DNA from: Zingiber officinale
Taxonomy: Eukaryota > Streptophyta > Magnoliopsida > Zingiberales > Zingiberaceae
Length of the DNA: 64,000 nucleotides
NCBI RefSeq assembly: GCF_018446385.1
Contig: NC_056000.1
Span: forward strand, 38,229,511-38,293,510
Direction of reading: 5' to 3'
Shown here: positions 23,501 through 35,953 of the stretch, piece by piece
Position numbering within the stretch: position 1 is the first letter of the stretch
How the letters are laid out: each line of letters begins with the position of its first letter
The notes under the pieces: model-generated
What the model was told of the DNA's origin: nothing
The model's database searches: none
The model's input: only the letters and a program-made list of their open reading frames with translations
Program-made: the position numbers and the translations under genes

Positions 23501-23874
23501 CGTCAAGTGACAACGTTAAACTCATGTCTTAATCGACGGCCGAGCGACGACCTTAAACCCAAGTCTTCATCAAATCATCGAGTGACGACATTAAACACAT
23601 GTCTCCATCGACGATCGAGCGACGACCTTAAACCCAAGTCTTTGTCAAATCCTCGAGCGGTGACGTTAAACTCATGTCTCCATCGATGGTCGAGCGGCGA
23701 TCTTAAACCCAAGTCTTCATCAAATCGTCAAGCGACGACGTTAAACCCCTGTCTTTATTGAAGGTCGAGCGGCGACCTTAAACCCAAGTTTTCGTCAAAT
23801 CGTCGAGTGGCGATGTTAAACCCATGCCCCCATCGACGGTCGAGCAACGACCTTAAACCCAGGAGGGCATAAAT
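23501..23874. repeat. Five-copy 75-bp tandem repeat in the gypsy 3' region
   Basis: Copies at 23501-23575, 23576-23650, 23651-23725, 23726-23799 and 23800-23874. Each unit is itself two related halves (gacgacgttaaac(c/t)catgtc... and gacgaccttaaacccaagtc...), so the base period is about 37 bp. It lies between integrase and the antisense ORF. Confidence 0.9.
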
Positions 23875-24056
23875 CGTATAGACGATGATTATAGCCGAAT
23901 GGAAGGATTAGGGCCAGACATGCAAACGAACGAGGAACATTTTAAAGAGAAAGTCCACCGAGCGAGCAGATAATTCATTGATCAAAAGGAAGAATTGTTG
24001 ATCGACATACATACAATGAGACTTACAAAAATCTTTTACAAGACAGACGCTCGGCC

Positions 24057-25483
24057 TCACTCTATATAATCGAAAACAACATCAGGCATTGAGTCGTTCA
24101 ATTTGCTGCGATTGATGATGCTGTCCGTCATTTCGGAGGGAAGGTGGTTGTTCGTCTTGAGCTGCTGGAGCGTCCCGTTGATAGCTAGTTTGAAGACGTG
24201 GGTAATCCGTTGGACAACCTTGTCAGTGAACAAGTTCGAGCGGAGGTAAGCTTGCTTCAGCGCTTCCTGGTAGGTCACTAAAGCCGAGCGAGAGGCCTCC
24301 ACGGCATCCTCGGGATCCTTGAGCTACCCCTTCAGAGAGGCTTCTCCAGCCGTGCGGCAGTCCCGCTCAGTAATCAGGTAGTCCTCGGCTTCTTTGAGCT
24401 TCTGGGAGAGCCGCCGAGCCTCCTGGTTCTTTAGCTCTAGATCGGCGATGACTCGTTTCTTTCTTTTCGTGGCCAGCTCAATCTTTTTGTCATAAGTTTT
24501 CACCTGCGCCTCAAGCTAGCCCAACCTGACTTCCTGATCGTCAGACTTCTTCTGCTCGGCCTCAAGGAGCTTTTGGGCCTTCGCCAGATCAGCCTTTAAC
24601 TCGATGACCGATCGATGGCCCTTGGGAGGAAGAGGCACTGCCCTAGATTGTGAGCTTCTTCAGCTCGTTCTCCACAAAAGCAAGCCGCTGGAATATGGCC
24701 ATTCTCTCCATCCAATACTGCAAATAAACAGGACAATGTTGAGCACCGATAGGAGGTAAATTATAAATTGTTAGATGAAATACGTACCTCGGTGGCCATC
24801 TGATGGTGGCTGTTGCCAAGTGCCCCTGGTGACATTGTCGTCGCTCGGGCCCTCGCTTCTTCCCAGATATCGGCGAGTGGCCCTCAGATCAGAATCTTGT
24901 GCTCGGGGACATGCGGGCGAGCGCATTGCTCCAGGTAGTCCTCTGTTGGGAAATTGAGGACCGCCGTCATGGATCGCCGGTCGCTCAGGTCCAACGAGGA
25001 GACCACCGGACTGGAAGGTGCGGCGGCAGATGCAGGATCAATCTTGGATCACAATGGCCTCCGTTGGGTCGACGACAGAGATGCGACCGGCTAGGCGACA
25101 AGGGTCTCTGGTGGTAGCTTGGCCAGAGACGGGGTCCGGTCGGATGAAGTAACCCCCGCCGTTGTGGGGAGGGTCATAGGAGAAGAGGTGCCAACTCACT
25201 CGGCGACCCCCATAGCCAAGGTGGCGGGGCGGGGTGGATTGTCCATGCGGTGCCTCTTGTGCCTAGTCAGGGGCACTTCATCACCAGAAGACGCGGAGCC
25301 CCTGGTCCGAGCGGCGGGCTGTGCATCAGGTGTTGGGAGCTGGTCACTAGCCGCTTCAATGCTCGCCGTCGGGCCAACGGTGCCTTCACCCACAGCGGGC
25401 GTCTCCCCGCTCCCAGTAGGCGTGCCCTCGTGGGAGAAAGGAGAAAGGAGCTTTGCGAGGTTATAAGCCTTCAGCTCGGCCAA
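24057..25483 (-). pseudogene. Antisense accessory ORF remnant of the gypsy element (coiled-coil)
   Basis: On the - strand coding-like segments run opposite to gag-pol. One is a 95-codon frame from 25483 (MAELKAYNLAKLLSPFSHEG..., acidic/Pro-rich, then RHKRHR). Another is a helical stretch around 24420-24540 rich in Lys/Glu/Leu (LELKNQEARRLSQKLKEAE). The last is an 81-codon end from 24302 (EASRSALVTYQEALKQAYLRSNLF...) stopping at 24057. Several stops and frame changes lie between. Tat-type gypsy elements often carry such an antisense ORF encoding a coiled-coil protein before the 3' LTR; assignment by position and style only. Confidence 0.5.
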
Positions 25484-25908
25484 GCAGAGCCGTCAGATCT
25501 AGGGCGTAAAACCCAAGACGCAGATCTAGCCGTGGGATTCAAACTAACAGACGTCGCGTTAGAGCCTGTCGCTTCGGGCATGCGACGACTGCGGCAATGA
25601 CACGTGGCATTCCCTCACTAGTTCTCATTTAATGGGCGTGTGCTCGACCTTAACGGGGGTGATTTGCATGAATTCTGAAGAGATTCTGGTGACATTAGCA
25701 TTAACCGCACATGTCTAAGGACATTGAGAGAGAAAACCCAAGTGCAAATACTTGGAGCGCTGATCGACAACAAGGATCAGTCTCGGGGTCGACCGACACT
25801 CTTTGGTGAATCGATCGGAGTCCTACCAATATGATGGTCGATCGGTTAACCGATCTCCATGCTTCTTTTTGTCCAGTCAGTCGGACTTGCAGCCTCCTTC
25901 GACTAGAC

Positions 25909-25924
25909 TTGAGGGGGAGGCATG
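25909..25924 (+). other. Polypurine tract of gypsy element
   Basis: ttgagggggaggcatg immediately precedes the 3' LTR start TGATCC at 25925. Confidence 0.75.
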
Positions 25925-26840
25925 TGATCCGGTGATAAGGGGCCACCCCTCAGAGGGTCGTTGCCATAGTGGAAGTCAGTCTTGGCGGTCAACGCCCTTG
26001 TATCGCTGGTCGGTCGGACAACCCACTTGCCCGATCGGGGTGAAGGATAGCCAAGCCGATATCAACCCGATGTTACCATAGCTCGGTAGCATACCAAGTT
26101 TCCAACACTTAGAGAATTGTGTGCCGACGAAGCATACACCGAGTGGCTAGCTCGCTCGGACTTACATCGAACCTCAAAACTGACGAAACGGGATCGCAGC
26201 CGAGCAGTCACTCAGATATAGCTTGGCACAACAGCGGAGCTCGGACAGTGGAATGTTGGCCGAGCGGCCACTCCACTTGGCCCAAAGGCTAGACCACCCG
26301 GACGGCTGAGGGCTGGCTGAACGACCATCCCGTTCGACCCACTAACAGACAAAAGGAGGATTAGCCGATATCCTTGTGGGAACTCGTGCCACCGACAAAT
26401 GGCATGGTTGTGGGCATGGCTAGATAAAGGATCGTACGACGGAAGCTTCCACTGTCATGTTAGAGATATGCTCGGGTCATTGAGGTATGGTGTCAAAGAC
26501 GCTTTCCTAACATGTTTTTTAGGGAAACTTTGAGAAGCGTGCATGCCTCGAGGAGTGTGCACGCGCGCCCTCGGAGCCTTATATAAAGGGCTCCAAGCTT
26601 CGACGGAGCTATGCATAACTTCTACTGTAGCTAGCTACATTATTACTCTGCTTCTCCGCTTCCTTGCTTGCACATCATCGGAGACTGATTTGAGCGTCGG
26701 AGGGCTATCGCCGGGAACCCCTTCCTGGCTTGGCACTAACGCTGCTGTGATTACAGGATCCTCCAGCTCGGAGTCCACCAACGGTCAACAGGAGCGTCAC
26801 ATCTCCTAGCATCCATCACCTCGACTCTCGGACATGATCA
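25925..26840 (+). repeat. 3' LTR of gypsy element
   Basis: 916 bp, partner of 6457-7358. The TATA box tatataaa is at about 26580. It ends CATGATCA, followed by gtaaa (target duplication with one mismatch to gtaga). Confidence 0.88.
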
Positions 26841-27891
26841 GTAAATATGGATAAATTTTTTTTTTGAACATTATTCATATTTTTTATATAAGTGTTTTCT
26901 TTCTTAGTAATGTAAAATTTGTGTTATTAGGATCTAAAAATGAGTTAAAACTCCACATGAAATCTTACTCATTCATCTTCTGTGTTGGTCATCAAAGTTG
27001 TAGCCATGAACAAACACTCTTTCATTATTAGTTATTTATTGCACACATGACTTGGTATCTTCCTAGCTAATGTCGGGACCATAGGCAACGACAACAACAA
27101 TGAGTTCTTCGTTCCAGTCTTTGGAAGAATTCGAGGAGAAAGGATGTTGTAATTGAATGGTTAGCGACCGGTCTTATGGCATTCAATGAGTTATCCTAAG
27201 TTTGAGCCTCTCTCATCTAATATCTCCCACTTGGTGACGAGAATTATCGCGCTCTAGTGATTATTTAGAGTTCATCACAATTTCATCGTCTAATTGTTAT
27301 CACAAAGTATAGTGCTTATAAGCTAAGTTCATATTTTTCTTGTGACATCTCAATCGTTAAAACTCTACTTCTTCCGTCAATCTAAAATCTCTAATGTTCA
27401 TCTTAAGTCGAGTGTTCAAGCCTCTCTCACCCCATATCTTCCATTTGGTGATATCTCCCTATTGCATTTTTTTTACTCTCTTTAAATATAAATACTATAC
27501 CAAGTATATTTCTTTCTAATAAGAATACAATATTTATTAACATTTACAATTTTAATTTTTAAAATTATCTACATGGAACTAGTTTCATAGATAAGTGAAT
27601 TATTTTTACATTTCATTAATAGAAAGATAATTTTAAATTGAAAAAATTATTTATAATTTGTTGTTAAATATATAACATAATAAAATAAAAATAACAAAAA
27701 TAAAAAAGCATCAATTTTTTTATTAGAATCGATAAATAGAGCTTCTGTTCTTTATTGGAATTGCCATTTTTTTTTTTTTGCATTTTTTTTAAAATAACAT
27801 TCCATCCCACCTCAATATATTTTTATTTTTTAAAATATTTGAAATCATAATCACTACAATATGGATACATCTATAAGTACTCCGAATTAAT
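26841..27891. other. AT-rich intergenic stretch
   Basis: No gene or clear repeat boundary seen. Poly-T runs and short ORFs only. Confidence 0.5.
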
Positions 27892-28345
27892 TTTGATGTG
27901 GTTAACCAAGTTAAGTTAGGTCATGTTGTATTTTGATATCTTGCGTCTAAGTGTGCAAGAACTTTGGAATACAAGAAGTTGAGCGGAAGATGTAGCGGAC
28001 GAGAATGATGGCAGGAAAGTGAGTCGACGGACTCAGTGCATTTGAGGAACGAGAAGTTGTAGAATAGTATACTGGTTGATGAGAATGATATGCATGGCTT
28101 ATCCGAGGGATGAGAAATCGGGGAGTAAGCTTGTTCGAGAAGAAGATCGGAATTGGATTCGAGTGAGCATAATTTTAGATAGCCGGAGCATCACCCACGT
28201 CGAGAGCAATGAAGAGGGTTGAAAGACACTCTTGGAGGCGCCTCCATAAGGGTCGAAGGCACCCTGCGCTTCCCTTGGAGGCACCTCTAAGAAAGGCGCC
28301 TCAAGCAAGCTTGAGGCACAAACGAGGAAGAGGAATACTAAAAAA
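27892..28345 (+). repeat. LTR fragment related to the solo LTR at 491-1553, opposite orientation
   Basis: The stretch ttttgatgtggttaacc..., then ttaagttaggtcatgttgtatt and ctaagtgtgcaagaac, matches the reverse complement of about 1340-1540 of the solo LTR. It then diverges into a ggaggcgcctcc-type GC-rich segment. The rest of the element is not seen, so it is a truncated relic. Confidence 0.65.
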
Positions 28346-29221
28346 GACTTGATTAACAATAATAAAATAAGATAAAATTTATTTAAGTATAGATAATGAT
28401 ATAGTAAAAAATAGAGCTCAATAATATAAAATGATCCATATAGTCGACCTCATTTAGTAGGATAAGACTTGATTATTATTATTATATTGATGAGCATTTA
28501 TGAATTTCTAAGTCCCCTATGTAACAAAGTGTCGTAGAAAGAGCCAACTTGCTTACCTTCTAGTTGAAGTTAAGCTCCACTTATGATTAAGTGATATTGG
28601 TAATACCAATTATAATGTTTAGAATTTGTCAAGACAACATGAATTTTTTTTTTTTCGTGAAAGAATTAATGTTGTGTTAACTTGGATGGAGGTAGGAAAA
28701 GACAAAAAAAAATAAAATCATTAATTTTTCTGGTTACTTGGAAGGAAATAAAGAGGAGGAAGGAATTCAATTCATCAAATTCTTCTCTTTTACTTCCACT
28801 CAAATGAGTCAGAAATGTAATGAAATGATTTTTTTAATATGTAATAAACACAAATATAAAGTATTTGATATTATATTATAGGGGCTCATTACAGTAACTT
28901 TGAGATTTTATACTTGAATGGTGTTAGTCTTATTGATATTGGACAAGTCATACTATTGGTGCTCATGGACTTTGCAAAATTTTAAAATATTGAAATTTAA
29001 TATGGTCTATATCTTTTCCTTTGTTGCATATCTCCACATTCATTTCAAAAATCTGACTTCAATACGTTGCTAGAGTGGTAACCTTGTAGTGTCTTATTGT
29101 TGGAATAATGAGAGGGAACTGATTCTGTTTGAATGATTTTGTATGCAACTTTCTCCTCTGCTACTACTGATGGAAGCTTGTGGATAAAAAGTAGCTTGGT
29201 GCATGAAGTTCTCATCAATAT
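28346..29221. other. AT-rich intergenic stretch
   Basis: No gene recognised. A partial repeat of cctctgctactactgatggaagcttgtgg (29151-29180) recurs after the SINE fragment at 29341, perhaps an eroded target duplication. Confidence 0.4.
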
Positions 29222-29345
29222 GAGATCCTAGGAAAAAGTTTATTATACGTAATTTTACTTTATTTTACAAGAGGTTGTATCCATAACTCGAACTCGTGAC
29301 CTCTAGGTCATATGATTGTAATTTTATTATTGTGCCAAGGCTTCC
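29222..29345 (-). mobile_element. Au-type SINE fragment
   Basis: On the - strand: GCCTTGGCACAATAATAAAA, then GACCTAGAGGTCACGAGTTCGAGTTATGG, the widespread plant Au-SINE wording. The pol III B box is near GAGTTCGAG. It is eroded, and the possible flanking duplication (cctct...ggaagcttgtgg) is imperfect. Confidence 0.6.
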
Positions 29346-32040
29346 TCTACTGTTGGTGGAAGCTTGTGGAACTTGTGGATTACATGTATATAATGCATCC
29401 CAAGTCAAATATATTCACAAGATTGACCAATGAATCTTGTTTCGTGTTAATTCCTTTATTTTAATTAGCATGTATTATACTTCTTTCTGTAGTGCTAAAC
29501 TAATCTATGTTGATCAGAGAGTTGTTGACTGGCTTGCTGTTGACTTCAAGAGAAATAAAGGAATTGACCTTTTGAAAGGCAAACAAACCCTTCAAAGATT
29601 AACTGAAACAGCCGAAAAGGCTAAGATGTATTTGTCCTCGTTGAATCAAACAAACATTAGGTTTGCTTCTGTTCCCTGTTTACTTAATAGTCACTGTCTC
29701 TAATGATACCTGTCTAATCTAATTGTGTATTTGATTTTGTCCAGCTTACCCTTTATCACAGCTACTGCCGATGGTCCGAAGCACATAGAGACAACACTTG
29801 CAAGGGCCAATTTGAGGAACTCTGTTCTGATCAGGATCTGAAACAAGGCAGTTTAAAGACAGTGTTGGATTAATTTTGTTTGGGCTTGTTGTGATAGGAA
29901 ATCCAAACAATTGTATTTATGATGACATTATCTGTTAAATTTAGTTTTTGAAAATGATATGATGTTTTATATGTTGTAGCACTTGAGCATGCTTCGTTTT
30001 AGTTTTTACTTGGCACTCATTCAGTCTTTTCATTTGTGCTCTCATATCAGGCTTAGCACCCATGTTGATAATGCCTTGAAAGATGCCAAGCTTTCATTTA
30101 AGGACATAGATGAGGTAATCCTTGTCGGTGGATCAACTCGTATCCCAGCAGTTCAAGAACTTGTGGAGGTTTGGCTTTCAAATCTGATTTACCGTTGACC
30201 ATGCAACTGATTGCTCTTGAATTTACACTGTTATGCCTGCTGCTTAATTTTCTAGTGGATGTTGAGTTAAAAAAGAAATCAGGTGTTTTGGGTCAATGCT
30301 GCTCCATGAAATTTGTAGACATGAACTATTGACAGTGTCCTAGCGATGAGGAAAAGTTTTAGATATTTAGTGCCAATCTAACAACCAACATGCTTAAGTA
30401 GAACAACTATACAACTATTGTTTTTTCCGTATGTGCATAAGAGTTCCACAGTTTCAGAAATCAGTTTACACAGCCGATTCTTACATCAAATGCTTTTCCT
30501 CAAACTATTTTACTAGTTCTGTAGGCCTTGTGTGTGAAAGAATGATTATTTGATGGTCTGAAACAAAAGAGTTTGTGTTCAATTGATTGACAAAATGTTT
30601 GAGAACTATGATAATCTTCTCAAACAAGAAGTTCACGAATTATTTACGCCTCACTAGAGAATGTGCTGATCACGACAAACTGAATGATGATTATGCTATT
30701 TTCTTTACCAATTCTACACGTCAATTTTTTGAAGAGCTTTTTGTATAAGCACTACTTTTTCTCTATTGGACTTATGTAATGCCCTTGTCATTGACCGTTG
30801 CACATCCCTATGCAGGCAGGAATTTTATCTGGTGATCTTAGTGATATTGTGCTTCTTGATGTCACACCACTGTCCTTGGTTTGGAAACTTTGGGTGGAGT
30901 GATTGTTGGAATGTGAATAGAATAGAAAGGTGGAGACGAGTATAGGTTATTAGTTTTATATTAGAAGTCTTTTGATTTTATTATTATTTTAAATTATGGT
31001 ACATATATTGATGTTGTAAGTATATGTATGAAGAGAGACTTTCTCACGCATAGGTGCATAGGGATGGATACAAATCTAAGGTTTGGATTGTACTGAACTA
31101 AGATTGACTCGTGTGTGAGCACGACCTGTGCACGTTGAATGTTGGACCGGTCGAGGTAAGATATGCCAAGTGAATAAACCAACATTTTACCACCGAATAT
31201 CTTTTTGCTACCTACTCAAGAGGGTAAAAGCATTAATATGAAATTAATGACAATTCCATAACGTTTTGATATTAATGGTGATTTCATAAAGTTTTAACAT
31301 TAATGATGTCATTAACCTCATTAATAATGATTCTGTAATGTCTCGATATTAATGAAGACATTAAACTCATTAATAGCGACAATAAACCCAATATTAAATT
31401 ACCATAATTAGAAATTTTTTTTTTTTAGTTTCCAATATGCCACATCAAAAATGAAAAAAACCTATTATTTTCTCTGCAATAAAAAAAACCTCCATACAAC
31501 TTTTTTGTGGGTCCTATATTACAAATTATATATCTTTATTTATTATTTTTTCATTTAATTTCTCTATATAACTTTTACTTAATATTTTAATTAATTCTCA
31601 TCTTTAATTTAATTTATTTGTAATTTTTAATTAATAAATTAAATAATTTTTATTTAATATTTAATTAACTTATGAATTTTAATTTAATTATAGTTATTTA
31701 TTATTAATTTTAACTTATGAATTTAATTCAAATATATTTATTTTTTTAAAAGAAAGTGTATAATTTTATTAAATAAAATATTTACTGGTTTTAAAAAGTC
31801 AAACAAGTAATATTATTTTTTCAATGATTAATGACTCTATCTTCAAAAGAAAAGAATAGGTTTGAAAAATCAAACCCTTGAACTAAAAACCTCAAAGTCT
31901 ATCTCCACACTTATTAGAGCTTTTTTGTTGAGTTTTTTAAATTTTACAAACCTTTTAAAAAGCTTGCATTAGAGATGCTCTAAGGAGGTTGGATCTTGAT
32001 CCAAAGATAGAGAGTAGCAGAAGATAAGCGAAAGAGAAAG

Positions 32041-34948
32041 TGTCACGCCCCAGAGGAGTCTCTGCTAGACAAAAATCCGACAGTATCTCCTCTGTACCGG
32101 TGACAATTTGAATCATACCTACATCCACAAGAATACATCAGTCCACACGGCTGAAATATACACAATCACACAGTTATATACTCAGTCTACTCGGCTGGAA
32201 CAAAATATCACAACCACGTAGTTATATATATTAAACAACCCACTCGGCTGTACTAAAAACACACAGCGAAAAAAAAAAACGAAAGAAAGCCCATACAAAC
32301 CAAAACAACAGAGATTGCTAGCCGGCTAGACTTACACAACCACAACAAAATAATTACAACTCCACATAGCAAACTCAAAAGAACAAAGTCGAATTTATAC
32401 AATACCAAGTCCAACAAAAACGTAAGACAAGTAAAGGAGAGCTAACACCGAAAACAGTCCTCGGATGTGACGTGGAACCGGCAGACAGGATACTCCAAGC
32501 GACACGACATATCTATGTGCTAACCTGAAAACAACAAGAAAAGAAATAGGGGGTAGTGAGTATAACATACTCAGCGGGTATGGAGCAGACATGCATAGTA
32601 AATATAACTACCAGTAATAATCATGTAGTACAGTCTCCTGATCTATAACAGGCAATGCGAAAACTAAACAAGGGGAGAAGCTGTAATCACCAGGACCTCC
32701 TATTCGGATATAAGGGTCGTCAGATCAAATACCTTATGTCTCCTGTATGCATGTCAATTATATGCAATCACAAAAATGCAGCATCCAAAATGCAACAATC
32801 ACGAGCAATAAATACAATCCATACATATGATGTAAATGACATGGTCACCCCTGACGCCAGTCATCCATCTTACACGCGATGGTGAGACCGAGTGGGTAGG
32901 GCTATGACAACTATGCACTTTGCCATCACTACTCCTGAGTGACTGAGTGGACAGAATGCTGTCGGAGTACACCTATCCTCCTACCCCAAACATAGTGGGG
33001 GAGCCTAAGCCCTCATCTCCCTATGTCATAGTCAAGAGGAGGGATCCCTATCCGCTACCACGCTGTAGTCATCCCTACCCATGAGCGAACCAGCGGAACC
33101 CTAACAGAGCAAAAACTGCACACACCCTGCCTGATATACCACTAATCCATGAGTGGTTGTGTGTGCATATCAAGTAACTAGCGATGTGCTCAACTATAAA
33201 GGAGCAGACAATCGCTCAGCATGCAATCATGCAGAATGGTGCATGACACTAAGCATGTAACTCCTGAAAATACCAACCTCCATATAATGTGTACCAAAAG
33301 GAAAATCGAGTCCATAACAATGATCTAGGTACACATGTCATATGGTAAACCTAGATACACATGTCAAGTAATAAACCTAGGTACAAATGTTAGATAGTAA
33401 ACGTAGGTACACATGCCAAGTAGTAAACCTAGGTACACTTGCCAAGTAATAAACCTAGGTACACATGCCAAATATATCTAGTAGCTAGACCAATATCTGG
33501 TAATGCATTGTATGTCACTACGTAAGTACACAATGCAAGAATCAAGAGGACATAAGCAATAATACAGAAAAGACAACAATAAGGCATACTACGAGTATCA
33601 AGTAGTGACATACCAAGGCATATATTAATATAATCATTACTACTAGATATAACCTACTATGCATATCAAATGACAATATCAAAAAAGATAGGTCAAAGGT
33701 ATTCGCCTAAAAAAGAAGGTCATATTAGATAGATCCGACATCGAGATGCTTGTCTCGAATCAAAGTCCTGTAACAAATCATAAAATCACAACCAAATCTC
33801 TTCATACATCACATAGTTAATCTAAATTCATCGATCAACTAATTCCACACCAATACAAACCCAACTCAATCCGACATTATCAGCTAAGGATAGATTAACC
33901 AACTCATTAAATCTGGTCATATTCAGTTTATTACCCATATTAGTGATTCTTGGCTCTTCCGACGATGGTAAAGCTGTCCAACAACCCTCGCCGCCTCAAG
34001 AATCACTGATCTACAACAGTGGCACAGATCCAAGCACAAAAATGGGGTCGCCGCAGCCATAGATCTACAATCCAGAAGGTACCAATCCGATGACAAGCTG
34101 TGACAGCTGTCGAACAGGGAAGAGGAACAAGGATAACAACACCCCGTACCTTCCTATGGCTGAAAGGATGGCCGCGACACTAGGGCACCGACTTGAAGAT
34201 AATCGGAGAAGAAGAAAGGGGTGGTGACAGCACGAATGGTAGCCCTGCCCCCTTTGCATTGGTTCCTTCCCCTTCGGCAACGGCGTCACCGAGCAGTGGT
34301 GGTAGCGATTGGGGTGGTGCATAAGTGCCAACACTGGATCGATCGCAAGAGAAAATCGATGCTAGGGCTTGACCTCCCCCCCTTTCCTTTGCTTGAAGAT
34401 CTGCCCGCACAAGGCAACAACTCAGGAAGAAGACAACCGGACGAACAGGGCCAATCGATGGAGGAGAAGGGATGCTTAGCCGCCGGCGATCAGTTCCCTT
34501 GTGGCGTCGACGTCGGGGAGAAGAGGTGAGGTTAGGGCACGGGGAAGGGAAAAATCGGGATGGCTGTGTGCGGCTGTGAGGGGAGAAGAGAAGAAAAAGG
34601 AGCGAAGAGGAAGAGGCATCGACAGGTTGGGGGTGACGAAGAGGAGGGCTCGGTGAAGATGAAGAGATCGTCGGCGCAGAGAGGGGATCAGGCAAGAGGA
34701 AAGGTATTAGATATTTATATTTAGAACTTAGGTTTCAGTAAATTAGGTAAATCAAAACCTAAGTTTATTCCGTAATCAACTCCCATTTTTTAGTATTCCA
34801 AACAGGCTTTTCCCAAGCCTATAAAGTCATCCCCTTAAACTCGTCAGACGAGCTCCGAAAAATTCTCAGAAAATTCTTAAAAATTCTAATAAGATTATTT
34901 CTCAAATAATCTTATTATTTAATTATTATTTGGGTACTGTATTTTACA
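32041..34948. mobile_element. 2.9-kb solo LTR (or LTR-like element) nested in the previous LTR, TSD gaaag
   Basis: Begins TGTCACGCCCC and ends ATTTTACA, flanked by perfect GAAAG duplications (32036-32040, 34949-34953). No gag-pol. The size and the TGTCACGCCC start suggest a long-LTR gypsy family (Tekay/Del-like); this is inferred. ORFs inside, such as the GC-rich ones at 34180-34700, look non-coding. It contains a 26-bp tandem repeat. Confidence 0.75.
33323..33478. repeat. 26-bp tandem repeat, six copies, in the nested LTR
   Basis: Core ctaggtacacatg(t/c)caagta recurs at 33325, 33351, 33377, 33403, 33429 and 33455, a constant 26-bp period with few changes. Confidence 0.85.
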
Positions 34949-35567
34949 GAAAGCGAGAGGAAGAACAGGAAGTGAACCTTTGTTTACCCATGTTCTTCCA
35001 CAAAACTCTCTCAGCCGTGTATTCGTTCGGTTAAACTACTCATAATAGCACTCAGGTGCATTCTCAGTTCGCAACGAACAATCAGTGTTTGGCTGCGTGT
35101 GTGGTTTTACCGTTGTATCCTGTGAAACAGACGACCCGAGAGAACCTTAAAGCATAACCGGAGGTGGGACTTATCTGTTTCAAGGAAACCACGTTGAACG
35201 CGGGTCTCAGTATCTTAGTCAGCGAATTTTCTTCCCAATTTGACAATTGACTCCCGATTCTATTATGCACTACATCAACTCTGCAACTCGGACCACCAGA
35301 AGCTTAGCAGAACCAGTCCCGCTGGCAGCCAGTCTGAGATTATCCGCTTAGGTCATCTCAACATATAAGTTAAAATTGATTATATTAATTTTAATTTTAT
35401 AATTTTTTCAATATTTCTGGTAACAGATTATCCAACAATGATGACAAAGATCATTTCGAGAAACACTACATTGTAACATCCAAATCAGAAGTCTTTTCTA
35501 TTGCAGTTGATGGTTAGATGAGCGTTGAGATAAATGTCCTTTAGGAGGAGAGAGAGAGTTTGTGAGA

Positions 35568-35953
35568 GCATCTACAATGCTCCGTTCATAGGGGTTTTAT
35601 AACACCTTTGCGTGTTAACACCAGTTGTGGAGGGGTATTATAACACCCCTCCTCCACTTTAACGCGTTCAAAGAATTGAACGCGTTCAAGTAAAGTGAGG
35701 CTGGCCCACCCCTTGTGTATGTTTTTTATTTTATTTATTAAAAAATTAAAATTTTAAAATTAATAATTGAATAAAATAGTTTGTTTTTTAGCAGTTAGTT
35801 TGAAATTCTATAAATAAATTTCATAAATAATGAATGTTAATATTAAAAAGAATATAAATGAAAGAGATATATTATAATGAATATGTGACAATGAATCTTA
35901 TATTATTTGATGAGGTAATGCATTGATAAGGGTAATACATTGTGTATGCTATA
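35568..35953. mobile_element. MITE-like insertion in an Hsp70 exon
   Basis: About 386 bp separates codons that are adjacent in Hsp70 (EFVR and DKKSLG). The ends form a near-perfect inverted repeat: gcatctacaatg on the left and cattgtgtatgc on the right. Flanks share aga/agag, so a 3-4 bp duplication is possible. AT-rich interior, no ORF. Superfamily not assigned. Confidence 0.6.

Larger units (their letters stand above)
6457..26840 (+). mobile_element. Ty3/gypsy retrotransposon (Tat-like), carrying a nested copia element
   Basis: Two similar LTRs (6457-7358 and 25925-26840) both begin TGATCC and end GATCA. Flanking 5-mers gtaga and gtaaa are a target duplication with one change. The element is about 9.3 kb once the nested 11.1-kb copia and its duplication are discounted. 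Order: LTR, PBS, gag, protease, RT, [copia], RNase H, a second RNase H-like domain, integrase, tandem repeat, antisense ORF remnant, polypurine tract, LTR. The second RNase H domain and the long 3' region with an antisense ORF point to the Tat lineage. Stops and frameshifts throughout show it is no longer autonomous. Confidence 0.9.
30904..35437. mobile_element. Solo LTR in the Hsp70 exon, itself split by another LTR
   Basis: Begins TGTTGGAATG and ends TTATCCAACA, inverted ends TGTTGG/CCAACA. Flanks are gtgat (30899-30903) and atgat (35438-35442). The Hsp70 codons at this point require GTGATGACAAAG, so the right copy mutated from gtgat. The LTR is about 1.62 kb once the nested 2.9-kb insertion and its duplication are removed. 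No coding internal region seen. Confidence 0.8.

Noticed and set aside
23480-23761. 93-aa ORF with repeated residues
   Set aside because: It is just a translation of the 75-bp tandem repeat, whose period is a multiple of three.
23501-23874. CRISPR-like array
   Set aside because: Units are contiguous with no unique spacers, in a plant retrotransposon.
34180-34695. 171-aa Ser/Pro-rich ORF on the - strand
   Set aside because: Inside a solo LTR, low complexity, no domain.
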